Part shown: piece after piece, positions 10,145 through 21,759 of the stretch
How the letters are laid out: each line of letters starts with the position of its first letter
How positions within the stretch are numbered: the stretch's first letter is position 1
From: Agrypnia vestita
Taxonomy: Eukaryota; Arthropoda; Insecta; Trichoptera; Phryganeidae
Direction: 5' to 3'
Length of the DNA stretch: 64,000 bases
Assembly: GCA_016648135.1 (NCBI GenBank)
Contig: JADDOH010003988.1
Span: 1-64,000 of the forward strand
Made by a program: the position numbers and the translations under genes
Notes under the pieces: generated by a model
What the model was told of the DNA's origin: nothing
Databases searched by the model: none
Seen by the model: the letters and a program-made list of their open reading frames with translations, nothing else

Positions 10145-10240
10145 ACAACGCTGATTATAAATAGCCCCTAAAGAGGCCCAGGCGCACGAGTGTGACAGTC
10201 AAACAGCGCGCGGCTCATGTTACACGCAAGGGTAGTCATT
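10145..10240 (+). promoter_or_regulatory. TATA-like core promoter candidate in a GC-richer island
   Basis: TATAAATAG starts at 10156. The sequence becomes GC-rich right after it (CCCAGGCGCACGAG, CAGCGCGCGGC), and a pyrimidine-A start is available about 30 bases downstream (C10185, A10186). A donor-like CAAGGGTAGT lies near 10227. No coding exon can be identified downstream, so this is a motif-based candidate only. Confidence 0.25.
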
Positions 10241-10559
10241 AATTATTATTTTCCCGTGTTTTTCACGGCTAATGTAAATATTGTAAATGTAATGTAATAT
10301 TTTCGATTTCGATTTGAGCGAATGAATATACGATTATTTACACGATAGAGTATGTATCATTGAACCTTCCGCGATGGATTCATGACACAAGTTTCGATCT
10401 CGCCTCCGTAAAAAATGTTGTCTTTGAGCTGGAACAATTTTTAGTAGGTACCACTCTCGGAGTATCGGTTCAACGACCTCCCAAAGTTCGCGCTCCCATT
10501 TGTGGAGTACCTCTTGTACGAAGTGAGCTTGGCCTCACGAGGCCCACATAACAGTAGTA

Positions 10560-11870
10560 GTTATTACCTCATCATAAGGATCAAGTATTTATTGTAGTAT
10601 GGTAAACTTGTCCATATAAATAGTTTTAATCTTTCTATATCCTTTGAAACTGTACTGGTGGCAGTTATCTTTCACTGAAAATAGTTATTTTTCTATAATC
10701 TATCAATTCAAATTAATTTTAGAGACAGCGAAAAAATTTAATTATATTTAAATTAAATAATTTATCTATTTAACTTGGGAGAATTAACAGAGTCTTACGT
10801 GTCGACGATCCTTACATACACTGTCGAATCTGCAAAAATTCGATTTTCTTTTTAGTATTTTAGAAATCATCAAATTATCAAATTTACTCTATATTTTCGG
10901 ATGATGTTTTAAAAAGTTTATTTTCCTTTGGTATATTCTTTGTTTAAAATAAAAAAATTAACATCTTAAATATAGAGTAGGTAAATTGGATGATTTAAGA
11001 AAGTAAAACGAAAAAAGAATTTTCGCAGATTCGGCATATAAGTAGGGACAGTCGCCATGATAATAAAAGCCAATTATGAACTTTCCACTGCCGATAGTTT
11101 ATGATATAAGTAAAGGGTGACAATATATAAGAGATCTTTTGATTACAAAATATGTTGAAGGGTGGGGAGGGTGAAGGGAACGTAAGAATAAGATAAAGGG
11201 ACGAAGGATGAGAGTAGATAGAACATAAATTGAGTGAACTAGTTAAGGTGCGCTTGTGAAATTAATTTTCATTTCATGTCCCATACAGTTGAGTTAAAAA
11301 TATCAATGTGGTTATAATTTAAGTTAAATGAATTAATGTAGGAGTTTTGTTTAAAGTCGGTGTTGCAAAGAAAGAGGTGAAAAGTAAGATAGGCGTTGAA
11401 AAAGATCAGAACTATCAATAATGTTTTGTGCAATTTTAAATAACGTTACAGGGCTCGCTACACATGACATGATTATCATTTCATTAACAGGTTCTATAGC
11501 AACTATGAATCGTAAAAAACTTAGCCAGGTTTCATTTTTATTATTTCCGATCAAACCAGGAAATACCTTGTCTTAATTATCCTCTTACAATATTATTATT
11601 ATTATTATCTCATGTTTAATTAAATTACTTTAAATATATTTAATAAATATAAATAATATTTGTTTGAAGGTTTCTTCAATAGTTCATCAATCATATCAAA
11701 AATTGTTTGTTGCAACAAATTTGTAGTCAATGATCAGCATTATTATAGATAAGAAAGAACAACATAAACACATAAAATCGTAATACCACTCAAATTTATA
11801 CAAGAAATTTTGTTTCATACTCTGTAATATGACTGCACACAGTACATAGAAAACTATTGCGTATTGCGAA
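10560..11870. other. AT-rich stretch, partial similarity to a Penelope UTR
   Basis: At 11160-11340 a G/A-rich run (GGGTGGGGAGGGTGAAGGGA) is followed by ATATCAATGTGGTTATAATT and TTAAATGAATT. The same order occurs at 34382-34525, directly after the GIY-YIG relic, so this may be a detached Penelope-like 3' segment. Near 10851-10995 two imperfect inverted segments with AATTTACTCTATATTT-like words face each other. No coding sequence is recognised. Confidence 0.3.
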
Positions 11871-11876
11871 GAAAAC

Positions 11877-11914
11877 CTGCGGGGACACGGCGTGATGGTT
11901 AGTTAGTTAATAAA
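11877..11914 (+). repeat. Extremely truncated LINE 3' terminus
   Basis: CCTGCGGGGACACGGCGTGA followed by TGGTTAGTTAGTTA matches the last 40 bases of the LINE ending at 61042 almost exactly and nothing upstream of it. It is a copy reduced to its 3' tip by 5' truncation at target-primed reverse transcription. Confidence 0.6.
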
Positions 11915-12794
11915 ACCAGTCAATATCTCTAGTACGTACTTGCCTTGAAACCGGAACTTAAATCATATCTTAGTGATTTTATAAATACAAAGTTACTTTT
12001 ACTTTTAGTTTATAATGTTTAATCACATAAATATCCGTTTCAAACATAAACAAAAAAAATCCCTTTAAAAGATCTTATATACGTGGTTTTTATGATTAAT
12101 TAATTGATTTAAATTTATTTGAGATATATTTTGTTAGAACACAATACTAATGATGATTTCAGACTTGGGTAGAATCGCATTGAATGTTTCAATTCTGACA
12201 ATTTACGTCTCACAAGAATGTATCGGTTCCTGGGTTTCCATTTGTTAATCTTTTCCGCCGTTAGATGTCTCTAGAAGCGTTCTCTTCGCCTAGGTAACTC
12301 TAGTTTATTGACCTTACAAATTTTTCGATTCTTCGTTCCTCGATCGTGAGGTTGCATTTATCTTTAATATATTTTGTTGCGGTTCATGATACCAGTGACG
12401 TACCTCCAGTAATGTGCCTCCAGTGTATACTTTACACATTATAGTATTCGTGTGCATAATCCAATCTATTGAAATGTGGATTTTTCTAGGTGTACATATA
12501 ATCTGTTTGCGTAACAGACATACTTATTTTATTGTAATAGAGCAATACATGAAATACAATAAAAGAGCTAGTTAAAAACATTTTTGTAAATTTAGTTATG
12601 ATTGAATTTTGAAATGACACTGAAAACATGTTTTAAAATTTTTATAGCAATTGCATTCTATCGATTTTTGAATATATAACGACTTTTCTTATATATAAAC
12701 AATAAATTCATATAAATGTCAGTTTTATACTTTTCGTTAACTAAATATTTTATCTGTCCACAATATTAAGTGCAACTAATCAACTGACTCAACA

Positions 12795-13140
12795 TTACGT
12801 CGTTTCCCGGCAGGGATAGGCAGAGAGGATGGAGCGCCACATTCTTCTGTCTTGACATATGACTCTTGCCTCATCCACGTTCATATATCTTGGCACGCAA
12901 GCTCGACTATTGTTGAGGCTCCTAACAGGGCCATCTGGTTAACCTGTCACCCTCTCTTGCTATCACCGTCATTATTTGTTTCATATATCTTTCTTTCTAT
13001 TATTTCCTCTTTCACACGCCCAAACCATCTAATCGACGTTTTTCTTATTCTATCCACTATCAGATTAGTGTACAATTTTTTTCATTCGTTACTCTATCAT
13101 AAATGGATTGTCTCTACTCTACTCTATCATAAATGTCTTG
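12795..13140 (-). pseudogene. LINE reverse transcriptase 3' relic
   Basis: The minus-strand end CTCTCTGCCTATCCCTGCCG and the TGGCGCTCCATCC-type word are the same 3' block as at 22911-23335 and 60940-61000. Upstream on the minus strand, fragments correspond to the RKSxxDWFGRVxE and RKIYETNNDGDSK region. Frames are broken. The tail is at the low-coordinate end, so the copy points left. Confidence 0.65.
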
Positions 13141-13169
13141 ACACATGAGAGACCAAATTTCGACTTCTA

Positions 13170-14007
13170 AATCGACAATTTACTAACGGATGGCCGTTCG
13201 TTTATAAATGTTACCGACGCTCGTCTTATAAAACTTTTTTTACTGTCCGTAAGTATCGTAATATCGTACTGATCTTATCAACGATTTTAGAGCTGTCAGA
13301 GGCGAATTAGATCTCTTTTCTATGGAAGCTAAACGTAACTTCTATAAACATAGCCTAAAATTTCACGCTCGGAACCGGATTTTTGAGATACTTTCCACAA
13401 CACTACACCGACAGTAGTCTTTGAAACCCCAACAGAGTCTAATATTGATCCAAGAGCATAAAATCTTAAGGCAACAAGCAATTTTGTGGTTGGTGATAAT
13501 GCCAGATTCCTACGCGTGCGCTTTTTTATATTTTGCCCAATATCTTCTAAAAGCTCTTAAGCAGACCTTTTCGTCAATCTAAAACGGTAGATAAAATCTG
13601 CGTCATCTAAAATATTAAAATAATCCACTCGTATATTGAACACTCTTTGTCGTCGAGTTTTTTTTCATCCGACGAACTTGAATACAATAATAGCTCGACA
13701 CAGCTATCTAAAAACATTTTTCATTGAAAATGTAGAAGCAGTTAGAACAGCATATAAGTACGTGTTAAACAAAAATGCAAATTGACAAAGAACCTAACCT
13801 TAAAAAAATAATGTCATGCTTCTGTTAATTTCAACTAACGGACTGTAAACTGGTGGTTCGACTGTCGGTATCGGCCGTCGGCGTCGGTAAAATTTTACTA
13901 AAATTTGACTAACGGATTGTTATAAGACGAAAAAAAAATGACGTTTGTATCAAATTTCGTTTTATTTGATCTGAAATTTAACTAACGGACGTTTATAATA
14001 CCGGCCC
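13170..14007 (-). mobile_element. PIF/Harbinger DNA transposon relic
   Basis: The right end carries an inverted-terminus-like GGGCCGGTATTATAAACG (minus strand, ending at 14007) followed by CTAACGGAC words that recur at the left side (13181, 13830, 13903). TAA flanks the right end, the usual 3-base target of this superfamily. Inside, on the minus strand, lies a HARBI1-like transposase fragment. The left terminus is eroded and not exactly placed. Confidence 0.6.
13375..13740 (-). pseudogene. HARBI1-like transposase, N-terminal part
   Basis: The minus strand reads MFLDSCVELLLYSSSSDEKK, then after a frameshift RVDYFNILDDADFIYRFRLT, an in-frame stop, and RNLALSPTTKLLVALRFYAL with GSILDSVGVSKTTVGVV. 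The LSPxxKLLVALRFYAxGS and VGVSKxTV blocks are characteristic of PIF/Harbinger transposases just before the DDE nuclease domain. The catalytic part (13170-13370) is not readable, so only the N-terminal third survives. Confidence 0.75.
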
Positions 14008-14033
14008 TAAGTGATCTCATTTCCATCAGTGCA

Positions 14034-15345
14034 TCAAAATTTCATTCCTCTTCTGCCAGATCTAGACACTTCCACACATCTCTGTTGGTACCAGAATTCC
14101 ATTTTGTAGTCGGTTGACATGTTCCTATTAAAAATTATTGCATTCAATGCTCGTTCATTTCTCTGCACCCTCAGTCTCTCGATATCTTTCTCAACCTTCC
14201 AACCATAATCGAACAAACTTCCCAAATACACAAACTCATCTATTTCTTCCAAACATACGCCTACTAGTATTTCAAACATTGTCTTACTTTCCTCCTTCTC
14301 GAATACCTTTACTTTTGACTTCCTATATTCATTTGTTCTAGTTCTTTCACACAATTATACAAATACAAAATTTAACAGCTATGAAGACACTACGTAATTG
14401 CAACATTGTAATATCGAACCATGGTGTGAATGATTCATTGATCTTATCTTACGTATTCCATCATTAAGGGATGTAATTGAGTGTATAAGTTTTCTGTTAA
14501 CCTTTGCCTTCCATAACCTTCCTCTTATAACTCTATCGTAAGCCTTTTGCAGATTTACAAAGGAACAGAAAAGTTTTTAATTTTTCGCTAAAAATATGTC
14601 AACATTCTTAGAGGGACGATCTAATCCATGCATTCTTTTTACTTCCTTTCTTTTAACTCGTGGCGTCTGCGTGCTTGCCGGCTTGCCGGCTTGCCAGGTG
14701 AAAAAACTTTGGATCAATTTTTAACCCTTTTCCTGGGATCCAATCGAGTTGAAACTTGGCAAGTAGACTCGTGGCGACGATCAAGAAGATCTATCAAATT
14801 TTCGTTAAAAAAATTAATAATTATAGTATAATTTTTAGAAATTTTATTGGTTTTTTCAAATTGGAATCATTAGAAAAGTTTGATACGTCGTGGAATATTT
14901 TCTAAATTTGAATTACTCCGTCAGTATTCATAATAGGTACTTCACCACGAATGTCGAAAATCTAAATTGACTGAGAAATGTTTTTAGAATTTAATCTTCA
15001 AACATTAAGTGTCTTATCAAAGCTCAAAACATCTGACATTTTAGAAATACATTAAATTACTGTAAGTTTAGTGTTATGTTATATGTTTTAATTCGTCTTT
15101 AATTGTTGTTATATTTTACAAAAGAAAGGGAGTATAATAAAAACTTGGTTTTTATGGGTTACTTTTTTTACCCATTAAAGCACCTTGCATATCCCATACC
15201 TTTTTATCGTCACCGACCTCGCTTTTTATATCAAAATTCTTCCATAAAATTTGCCAACCGAGCTCAAAAGACTGATCGCTCTATAGTTCCCGCATTCCAT
15301 TCTTTATATTTACCTTTATAGAGAACCATAACAATTGCCTTTCCA
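14034..15345 (-). pseudogene. LINE reverse transcriptase split by a repeat insertion
   Basis: Reading leftward on the minus strand, colinear pieces of one non-LTR reverse transcriptase appear: NYRAISLLSSVGKFYGRILI (about 15190-15290), LFCSFVNLQKAYDRV with LWKAKVNRKLIHSI (14480-14600), and KSKVKVFEKEESK then EIDEFVYLGSLFDYG (14210-14320). The order matches RT motifs 1-2, A and the region after motif C. The 482-bp repeat 14636-15117 interrupts it between the first two pieces. Part of the palm, including YxDD, is deleted. Confidence 0.75.
14636..15117. mobile_element. Copy 2 of the unclassified 480-bp repeat
   Basis: It is a direct repeat of 986-1465. The flanks here are LINE coding sequence on both sides, which defines the boundaries better than copy 1 and shows that it inserted. 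Shared landmarks are AACTCGTGGCGTCTGC, CAAGTAGACTCGTGGCGACG, ATCAAGAAGATCTA and GTGTTATGTTATATGTTTTA. No transposase, no clear TIR and no poly(A) tail are seen. Confidence 0.7.
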
Positions 15346-15349
15346 GTAC

Positions 15350-16800
15350 ACAGTTTCTCTACATTCATTAATGATTAATAAATAGATCATTTTATTTACC
15401 TGGAATTATTTAAGGGAATTGTCTTTGATGTGAAGATGTATTTCCCTTAATTCATCATTTGATCGTGCCATTATTCAACAGCCAATATACCTAGGGGTAG
15501 TAGGTACCTCTATCGAAAGCTGAGTAATGTCTCCTGGGAAAATGATGCCGATTATGTCGCGGCCGCCGCACCAGCGTCTGCGCGAATCGCACAACGCGCA
15601 GCAGTTCAACCAAGTTCAATGTCACACTTTCGGCGACTTCATTCACTCGCTACTCTCTCACTTCCTCGCAGACGAGATATTACTCCGACGGTGGAAATTC
15701 AACACACAATATATGTATTACGAGCACCATAATGTGTTACGAGCGCGGAAGTTGCTATGACAATGAAAATTATAATAAACCTTGGCGAGAACCTTGCTGA
15801 AATACTTAAAAGTATTTATTACAAAAATTTCATTTTTTATATTTCTATAATGCAATATGATATATTTATAATATTATTTTAATTATAATATATCCTTTGA
15901 TTTTCATTATATTTTGTACATTTAGTTCCAATTCTTATTAAAACATAAAAATAGTATTTGTTTCATTATTTTGGTGGTGGCATATCTCTGGAATTTGATT
16001 ATATTTTTTAAAGCAAGGGCCGGTTATTTTATCAGCACTAATAGTACCTAATTGATATGCAAAAACCTTTGGCCTTTTTCACCGATTAGTTTTCGCAAAA
16101 ATTTATCCTTTTTTCTTAACTCATTAATATTACTACTGATCAAACAACTGGTCCTAAGTACTCTTTAAATTAAAAAAAAACGCATTTCTTACACTGTTTT
16201 GTTTGTAATACTTCATACAACTTTTATTATATTTTGTTCACTCGGTACCAATTCTCGTTAAAAAATAAAAATAAGTATTTTTACATTATTTTGGTTTAGA
16301 TACTAGTATATCCCTCGACATTTGGCAAGTACATATTTATGTATGCCACTAAACCGTCAGTCAAAAGCTGTTCAGGTTTCGTGTTACCTTGTGCATTGAA
16401 TTTTTTTGGCAGTTTGGAATGTGTCTAAAATTTCAATTTTAATTGGAATAATAAATAATCTCTTATTCTTTCAAAGATGATTTTTTCACTAACTACCCGA
16501 GTTTAAACAATTATATATTTAAGATACAAATTTAGTAATTAAAACGCTTTTGTATTTAAAAAGTTACAATTTATATCAACATTTTGTGTTTTTTAAATAT
16601 CACTGAGATTATAATGATTAATTTTTAATTTTATTTTATTCGATTTCGAACAAATCTCGACTCTCATAAGTTTAGTTTATATTAAAATATGTTTATAATT
16701 AATATTTGGTAATAAATAAATTTCATTATAAAATTGATTAACAATGACCACAACGTTTCTGCAGTGGATATTAAAAATATAATTAATATATATCAATCAA
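15350..16800. other. Mostly AT-rich; small CpG-rich patch at 15555-15680
   Basis: The patch around GTCGCGGCCGCCGCACCAGC lies within a 77-codon open plus frame starting at 15527. I recognise no domain in it. The remaining sequence is AT-rich with an internal similarity between about 15890-15980 and 16220-16300 (ATTATATTTTGT, then AGTTCCAATTCTTATTAAAA against GGTACCAATTCTCGTTAAAA), so a diverged local duplication is present. Confidence 0.35.
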
Positions 16801-16839
16801 CATCAACGATCTCCGAAGAGATGAAGGCTGTTTAGTTAT

Positions 16840-17175
16840 TACGGCGAGCATTCTCAGAGCCTGCGGAGGGTAACCGCCTTAAAAATTCTGTGGACCCCAA
16901 AAAAATGGGTTCACTTTTAAGTAGGTACCAAGCCAACAGCCTCCCGCCCGTCCGCGCGGCCGGGCGAGTTTAACATAACGGTACAATCGTGTTTGCTCTT
17001 TTTCTGGCATCCGACCACATCTGTTGTACGGCCGGGCCATTCGATACAAACCTTCATTTTGTTTGTATTCATGCGGTGGCCTATGCAGAGTTTCTATGCC
17101 CCGTACTGTTCTTATTGATCTCTGCGGGAATAGACATTCCGCACGGCAATGTTTTGCACCTCAAAATTGAAGTGA
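16840..17175. other. GC-richer segment with unrecognised open frame
   Basis: The segment begins with a CpG-rich run (CCCGCCCGTCCGCGCGGCCG at about 16945) and holds a 69-codon open plus frame from 16989, hydrophobic and cysteine-containing, with no domain I recognise. Without splice or homology evidence I do not call it a gene. Confidence 0.25.
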
Positions 17176-17199
17176 GTGAGAAATGTATTTATTTGTAAG

Positions 17200-17940
17200 T
17201 ACATAGACATTACATTTTTATAACAAAGGTTCTCCACTATGCTTTGACCTGTTCTGTAGCATACAGAATAGGTTTAAGCTAATAAGAAAAATTATACAGA
17301 TATGCTTAATATATAAGAAAATAAAATGCAATAATTGAAAAGCAGTTTTCAAAAATATTTAACAATTACTTAGTTTTTCTTCAAAAATTCCACCAGGTGG
17401 ATGATTTAAAATTAAAAGGAAAGGTTTAGAAAGATTTATATAAACATGTTTATAAATGTGATATGCTGGACTATATTACATTCGTTATATTTATTATACA
17501 TTTCAAATAACTAAATTATCATCCTACTACTTAGGCACGTATTGGAATATTTATATTTGTGCAATAATGTAACTCTATAATACATATCGATTTTTCAATT
17601 ACACTTAGGCCTACTTTTCAAAAGATAGACTTAGAATTATATTGTAATGTAATGTAACTTTAACGTACTTCATAATACTTTTATTATATTATTTACTTTA
17701 TTTTTTAAAACAGAATAATATTACAGTTCAAATTATAGAAAAGTATGGGTGGAAACGTGAATAATGAAACTTTCATTTTATATTCCTAGTGTATGTACTA
17801 CAAAATATTCAAATTATAATAAATATAATTTTAAGCCAATCGATAAACTATTATGTGATATATATTATTTCAAAATAATATAAAAACACGCGAACTTTTG
17901 AGTGGAAAGTATTTTTATAAATAATGTAAAACTGTACAAA
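17200..17940. other. AT-rich stretch, nothing recognised
   Basis: No coding similarity, long hairpin or known repeat word was found in this stretch. Confidence 0.5.
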
Positions 17941-18028
17941 TATATTAATGAATGAATATAATAAAGATATATTAATTCAGTTTCGATGGCACAAGACTTG
18001 GCGTGCTCAGGTTAAACAAACACTGAAA

Positions 18029-18135
18029 CTTCTGTGTATAGTTATCTGGGATATTCTGCCGTGTATATGTGACCTCTCTGGGCCAGAGAGGACACATATA
18101 CATGGCAGAATATCCCAGAAAACTATACACAGAAG
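18029..18135. repeat. Foldback with 53-bp arms, hammerhead-family flank
   Basis: Arms beginning CTTCTGTGTATAGTT and ending AACTATACACAGAAG pair over about 53 bases with three or four mismatches, meeting at CTCTCTGG/CCAGAGAG. The arm words GGGATATTCTGCC and CCAGAGAGG recur at 22498-22652, where a hammerhead core sits between them, and GGCAGAATATTCCAGAAAA occurs at 56174. This copy is therefore the terminal part of that element family folded on itself without the ribozyme core. GAACGGCCGTGAAAACCT follows both copies. Confidence 0.6.
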
Positions 18136-18239
18136 ATTCTGAACGGCCGTGAAAACCTAAGGACATTTTTAAACACTGAAAGATGGCCCTATATGAAGCC
18201 TCAAAAATCGGCAAGCGTTAATGACAAAATGTACTCTTC

Positions 18240-19940
18240 TCCACCAACCCCCACGAGAAAAAGTGTTATGTTAAAAAAAGGTAGCTCATTAGTTTATATG
18301 TCTATAGTACCTCTTTATTTATGCATTTGTTAATATGAAAAATAAAATATTATAAGGACTATAAAGTAAGCGGTATGAGCTTATTAATTATTTTAACCGT
18401 GGTTTTCCATAATAAAATATCTGACTAAGTGACATAAATATCTGTCTAAATGAAAGGTCTTCCCTAATATCATTCCTGCTGATGCCTGCTTTTTTCACTT
18501 TACTGTTTCCAAATGTGAAAATACATTCGTATGTGTATGGCAAAATAATTTTAGAGCTACAAAATCTGTTTAAACCGCCGACCGTTACAGCTCAAGGTCC
18601 GCATAATAATGGCAAGTCACTATGGTGCAATGTTGTTTCTTATTTATTGCGCATAAGTTTGTTTTCCAAAATTATGTATCGGTTGACCGACGGGTAACCT
18701 TGTTATTTAACGATTTTAACTAACTGTAAAACTATCTTTAGGTAAAAAAAACAAAGAAAGATTTTTTGCAATTGTGTGATTTATTTTATTTTTGAAGGTT
18801 CTTTATTTAACGGAGGTTTGTCTTCAGAAACAAAAAACATTTCAAAATGACAATTTTTACAGTTCTTCGTTACTTAAGTATGTATTGAACAATTTTTTTT
18901 TATAATGTTAAGTACCTACAAATAATTAAGCTAACGCACGTCCATGAAGAATATACATTTAAATGTATGCATTATTTGGATTTACTTTTGATTTGGCTTT
19001 ATTACACCATTATTAATATTTTAATCTAGCAATCCAGGGTGGAACATTCCCTCCAATGTTTTTGTCAGATTTTCTCGCTATATACATATCAATTTACATA
19101 TACTTAAACATATTTAAACTAAGTAATCATTTAAAAACAAAATCTAAAATCTATCACTGAAACTTTGATATCTAATGAAATAGTGAAACGTGTAGACGGC
19201 TCACACAAAAAAGCCTTCCGACAACAACAAAGCGCCGCAAAACGTTAACCTTGTAAAACAAAAGTGCGAATGGTGTTATCTATTTTCGGTTCCTTTTAAA
19301 TTTGCTGGAATACTTCTAACTTTATTGCTTGAAAGTTCTTCACATCCCATTTTTATTGCGGGTACACAGAATTACTTGCAATTTTCAATATTGCACAATA
19401 AAATTTTATATTTCAAGACGATTTCCCATAAATAACAGTTACGGTACCTGTACCAACATTATTTTTACTTTCAACAATACACTCCTTGTTCCAAGAAAAG
19501 TTGGAATATATGATCGAAAACCACATATTTTTCGATTGTATAGTTATAATAGTATGTATAGTTATAATAAAGATATAATACTTATTATACATTCATTTCC
19601 GCATGAAAGAAAATAAAATATTCAAGAAGCTACGTAAAAAATTCATTAAGGCTACAGTGCAATTGAATAATTCCTCCGTTTACAAACCTCTCTTGAAAAC
19701 CGACATATAAAAGAGAAAAAAAAAGTTTGAAATAATTTATTTAATCAAATCTAGTAAATGATTCATACAAAACAAAATATGTCCTTAATCGTAATTATAC
19801 TCATTTTGCATAATTTTTGCGTATCTAACAATTTTAAAGACTACACAGTAGTGGGTTTTTGTAACTAGATGGACTACCTACAGCTTTGCAGTTGAACTGA
19901 GGGTGGATAGTTCAATCTTGCCTACCGAATGAAAGCCGGC
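18240..19940. other. AT-rich stretch, nothing recognised
   Basis: Only scattered short open frames are seen. A GTAAACGTGT-like phrase at about 19190 next to GAAAC lacks a hammerhead core. No repeat family or gene is supported. Confidence 0.45.
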
Positions 19941-19945
19941 TTAAA

Positions 19946-20102
19946 GTATATTATAGATATCTCACAGAGACGAAACTGTATTTCTTATGGGAAAGTAGGT
20001 ATAGAAGTCATTTGGGTGTACATAGGACTTATGACCTATCTTATGGTTAGCTTAAGTGATCACTTTACACAGTTTCGTCTCTGTGAGATATCTATAATAT
20101 AC
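19946..20102. mobile_element. MITE with 34-bp perfect inverted termini
   Basis: Arms 19946-19979 and 20069-20102 are exact 34-base inverted copies; the core word is AGATATCTCACAGAGACGAA. The 89-base interior (GGAAAGTAGGTATAGAAGTC) is shared with the longer copies at 30806-31155 and 31256-31556. The flank after the right arm (GTGACATAAATCCAGCA, GAACAAACCCAAAATATTCTG in part) is also shared with 31165-31220, so the element lies inside or extends into a longer repeat. Confidence 0.75.
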
Positions 20103-20109
20103 ATTAATT

Positions 20110-21170
20110 GATTAATAATGTCTCTGTGACATAAATCCAGCATTGTTCTGAAAGATTTGAACAAACCCAAAATATTCTGAAAGCCTGCTTAGTAACGTCG
20201 AAATATCTATCCTCCTCTTTTAATGACATTTTTATTGTGTATTGTTATTTATACTTTCTATTGCATAAACGATTAGCTTGGTATAAAAAATTGCAAGCCA
20301 ATTAATATAACTGCTTCCATTTCATATTAGGTATATTATTTATTACTCTATTACTACTTTAACATGGAAGCGGGTAAAACAAAAATAATTTTGAAATCTC
20401 ATTGCACCCTCCATTTCACAAGAAAATAATGCAGAAACAAGCTTTTTGTGGTGGATTTATTATCCATTAGACGGAAAAACCAAGGAAGTGAACTAAATTT
20501 GTACCGTTTTGACAAAAATGCCGATTACCGTTATCTATTGTTTGTCGTTTTAAAGAAAGAAGCCGAGAGTTGCATAACAAGACATAACCGCTCGAGGAAC
20601 CTTGAACAAGGCTTTACACATAACTGTGGGTGTACCTTTATGGGGGCGGTCCCACAGCTTTTGGGTTCCTTAATGTTATTCAAGGGTGCGGTATAACGGT
20701 ACCGAAGACCCGGTTTCCGACGAAGGTTTGTGCTAGACATGTGGTGGATCCATATATGTATGTATGTACACAGATGTATCACATGCCTGTGAGGGAAGAG
20801 ATTTGTAACAGGTAACATGTAATGTATTATAACAACCTCCCTAGAACCGTTATCTTATTAGTCGGCTAAATTTGCGGTAGAAATAATAATAAACAATGTG
20901 TTCATGTGTTTATCGTTTTCAAGTTTATTTATTATAACATATCATTATTTCTATGGTGTCAATCTCTAAAATATCCATATTAAAATATATTGATGATTTG
21001 GTATACATTTTTTCTCTTTTGTTTTCAAGATTTCTTTATTTTTATTACTTCCAAGATATAAAAAAAAATTATCATAAATGTTTAAAATATCTTATACTTT
21101 GTACGTCTTCTGCTCTGTATAATTTCAATAATAGCAAAATAACTTCGTGTTAACTTTATTTCATATATAA
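20110..21170. other. AT-rich stretch with one GC-richer patch
   Basis: The patch 20560-20820 has overlapping open frames on both strands and a TATGTATGTATGTAC run near 20755, but no recognised protein. Elsewhere no feature is supported. Confidence 0.35.
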
Positions 21171-21178
21171 AAAAAGAA

Positions 21179-21557
21179 ACACTTTGTATAAAACCACTAT
21201 TTGTTAAATAATCAACATGTTTCGGGGTCAATTTTCCCTTCATCATGATTCAAAATATACTACAAATTAAAAGTATAGACAATATAAATAAAAATAATGT
21301 ATGGTAGTTGAATAAATAATTAAATTATTATAAACGGTAACTATCTGCAAAAGGGATTTGGTTATTTATGATATTTAATTTGGTATTAGCGCATTCTAAT
21401 TTTTAAATTTCTAATTTACTGTTATTTGTACGTAAATTTATAAACCATTTATTTATTTTCAAAAAATAATTCAGATAGTTATTCTATTTAAATAACTATT
21501 GTTAATTATTATTATTATTAATGTTTATTATTCAATAAACAGAAGTTTTATACAAAG
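21179..21557 (-). mobile_element. Penelope-like terminal element with inverted ends
   Basis: The left end CACTTTGTATAAAACC is inverted at the right end as GTTTTATACAAAGTGC (about 21547-21561). The left part carries a minus-strand hammerhead motif at 21210-21250. The word TTTATACAAAG next to AATAGTGGTTTTATA is shared with 41530-41640 and 49985-50165, which are decayed copies of the same family. No protein-coding portion is left. Confidence 0.55.
21210..21250 (-). ncRNA. Hammerhead-type ribozyme motif, one core mutation
   Basis: On the minus strand: stem I AATC/GATT is intact, the core reads ATGATGA (C3 to A), stem II is GGG-AAAATTGA-CCC, GAA is intact, and stem III is the palindrome ACATGT followed by T. 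The fold is preserved, but C3 normally pairs with G8, so this copy is probably inactive. Confidence 0.6.
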
Positions 21558-21621
21558 TGCTTAAAAATAACCTAACAAAATCACTTGCGTCTACATAAAA
21601 TACATACCATTGTAAACTATA

Positions 21622-21720
21622 CCAGTCTCAACACAGATATTTATAGTGAGACAGGCACAGTCTAACCAAAATTTTATATTTAAATTAAATAGAAAATAAA
21701 CGAAAAAATATAATTTTTAA
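21622..21720 (+). repeat. 3'-end repeat with conserved stem-loop, copy 2
   Basis: CCAGTCTC against GAGACAGG forms the stem with one A-A mismatch; the loop is AACACAGATATTTATAGT. The following ACAGTCTAACCA and A-rich AAATAAAC tail match copy 1 at 9838. Confidence 0.6.
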
Positions 21721-21759
21721 AAAATATTATTATGTATAATACCAATGAACACAAATGCC

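Noticed and set aside
986..15117. Long terminal repeats of an LTR element (two 480-bp direct repeats)
   Set aside because: The interval is over 13 kb with unrelated content, no gag-pol, no PBS or polypurine tract, and the repeats lack TG...CA ends; copy 2 sits inside a LINE.
15527..15760. 77-codon frame with Arg/His/Gln-rich start
   Set aside because: No domain, no splice or repeat support; composition follows the local CpG patch.
19150..19215. GAAACGTGTAGA as a hammerhead
   Set aside because: No CTGANGA core at the right distance and no stem II.
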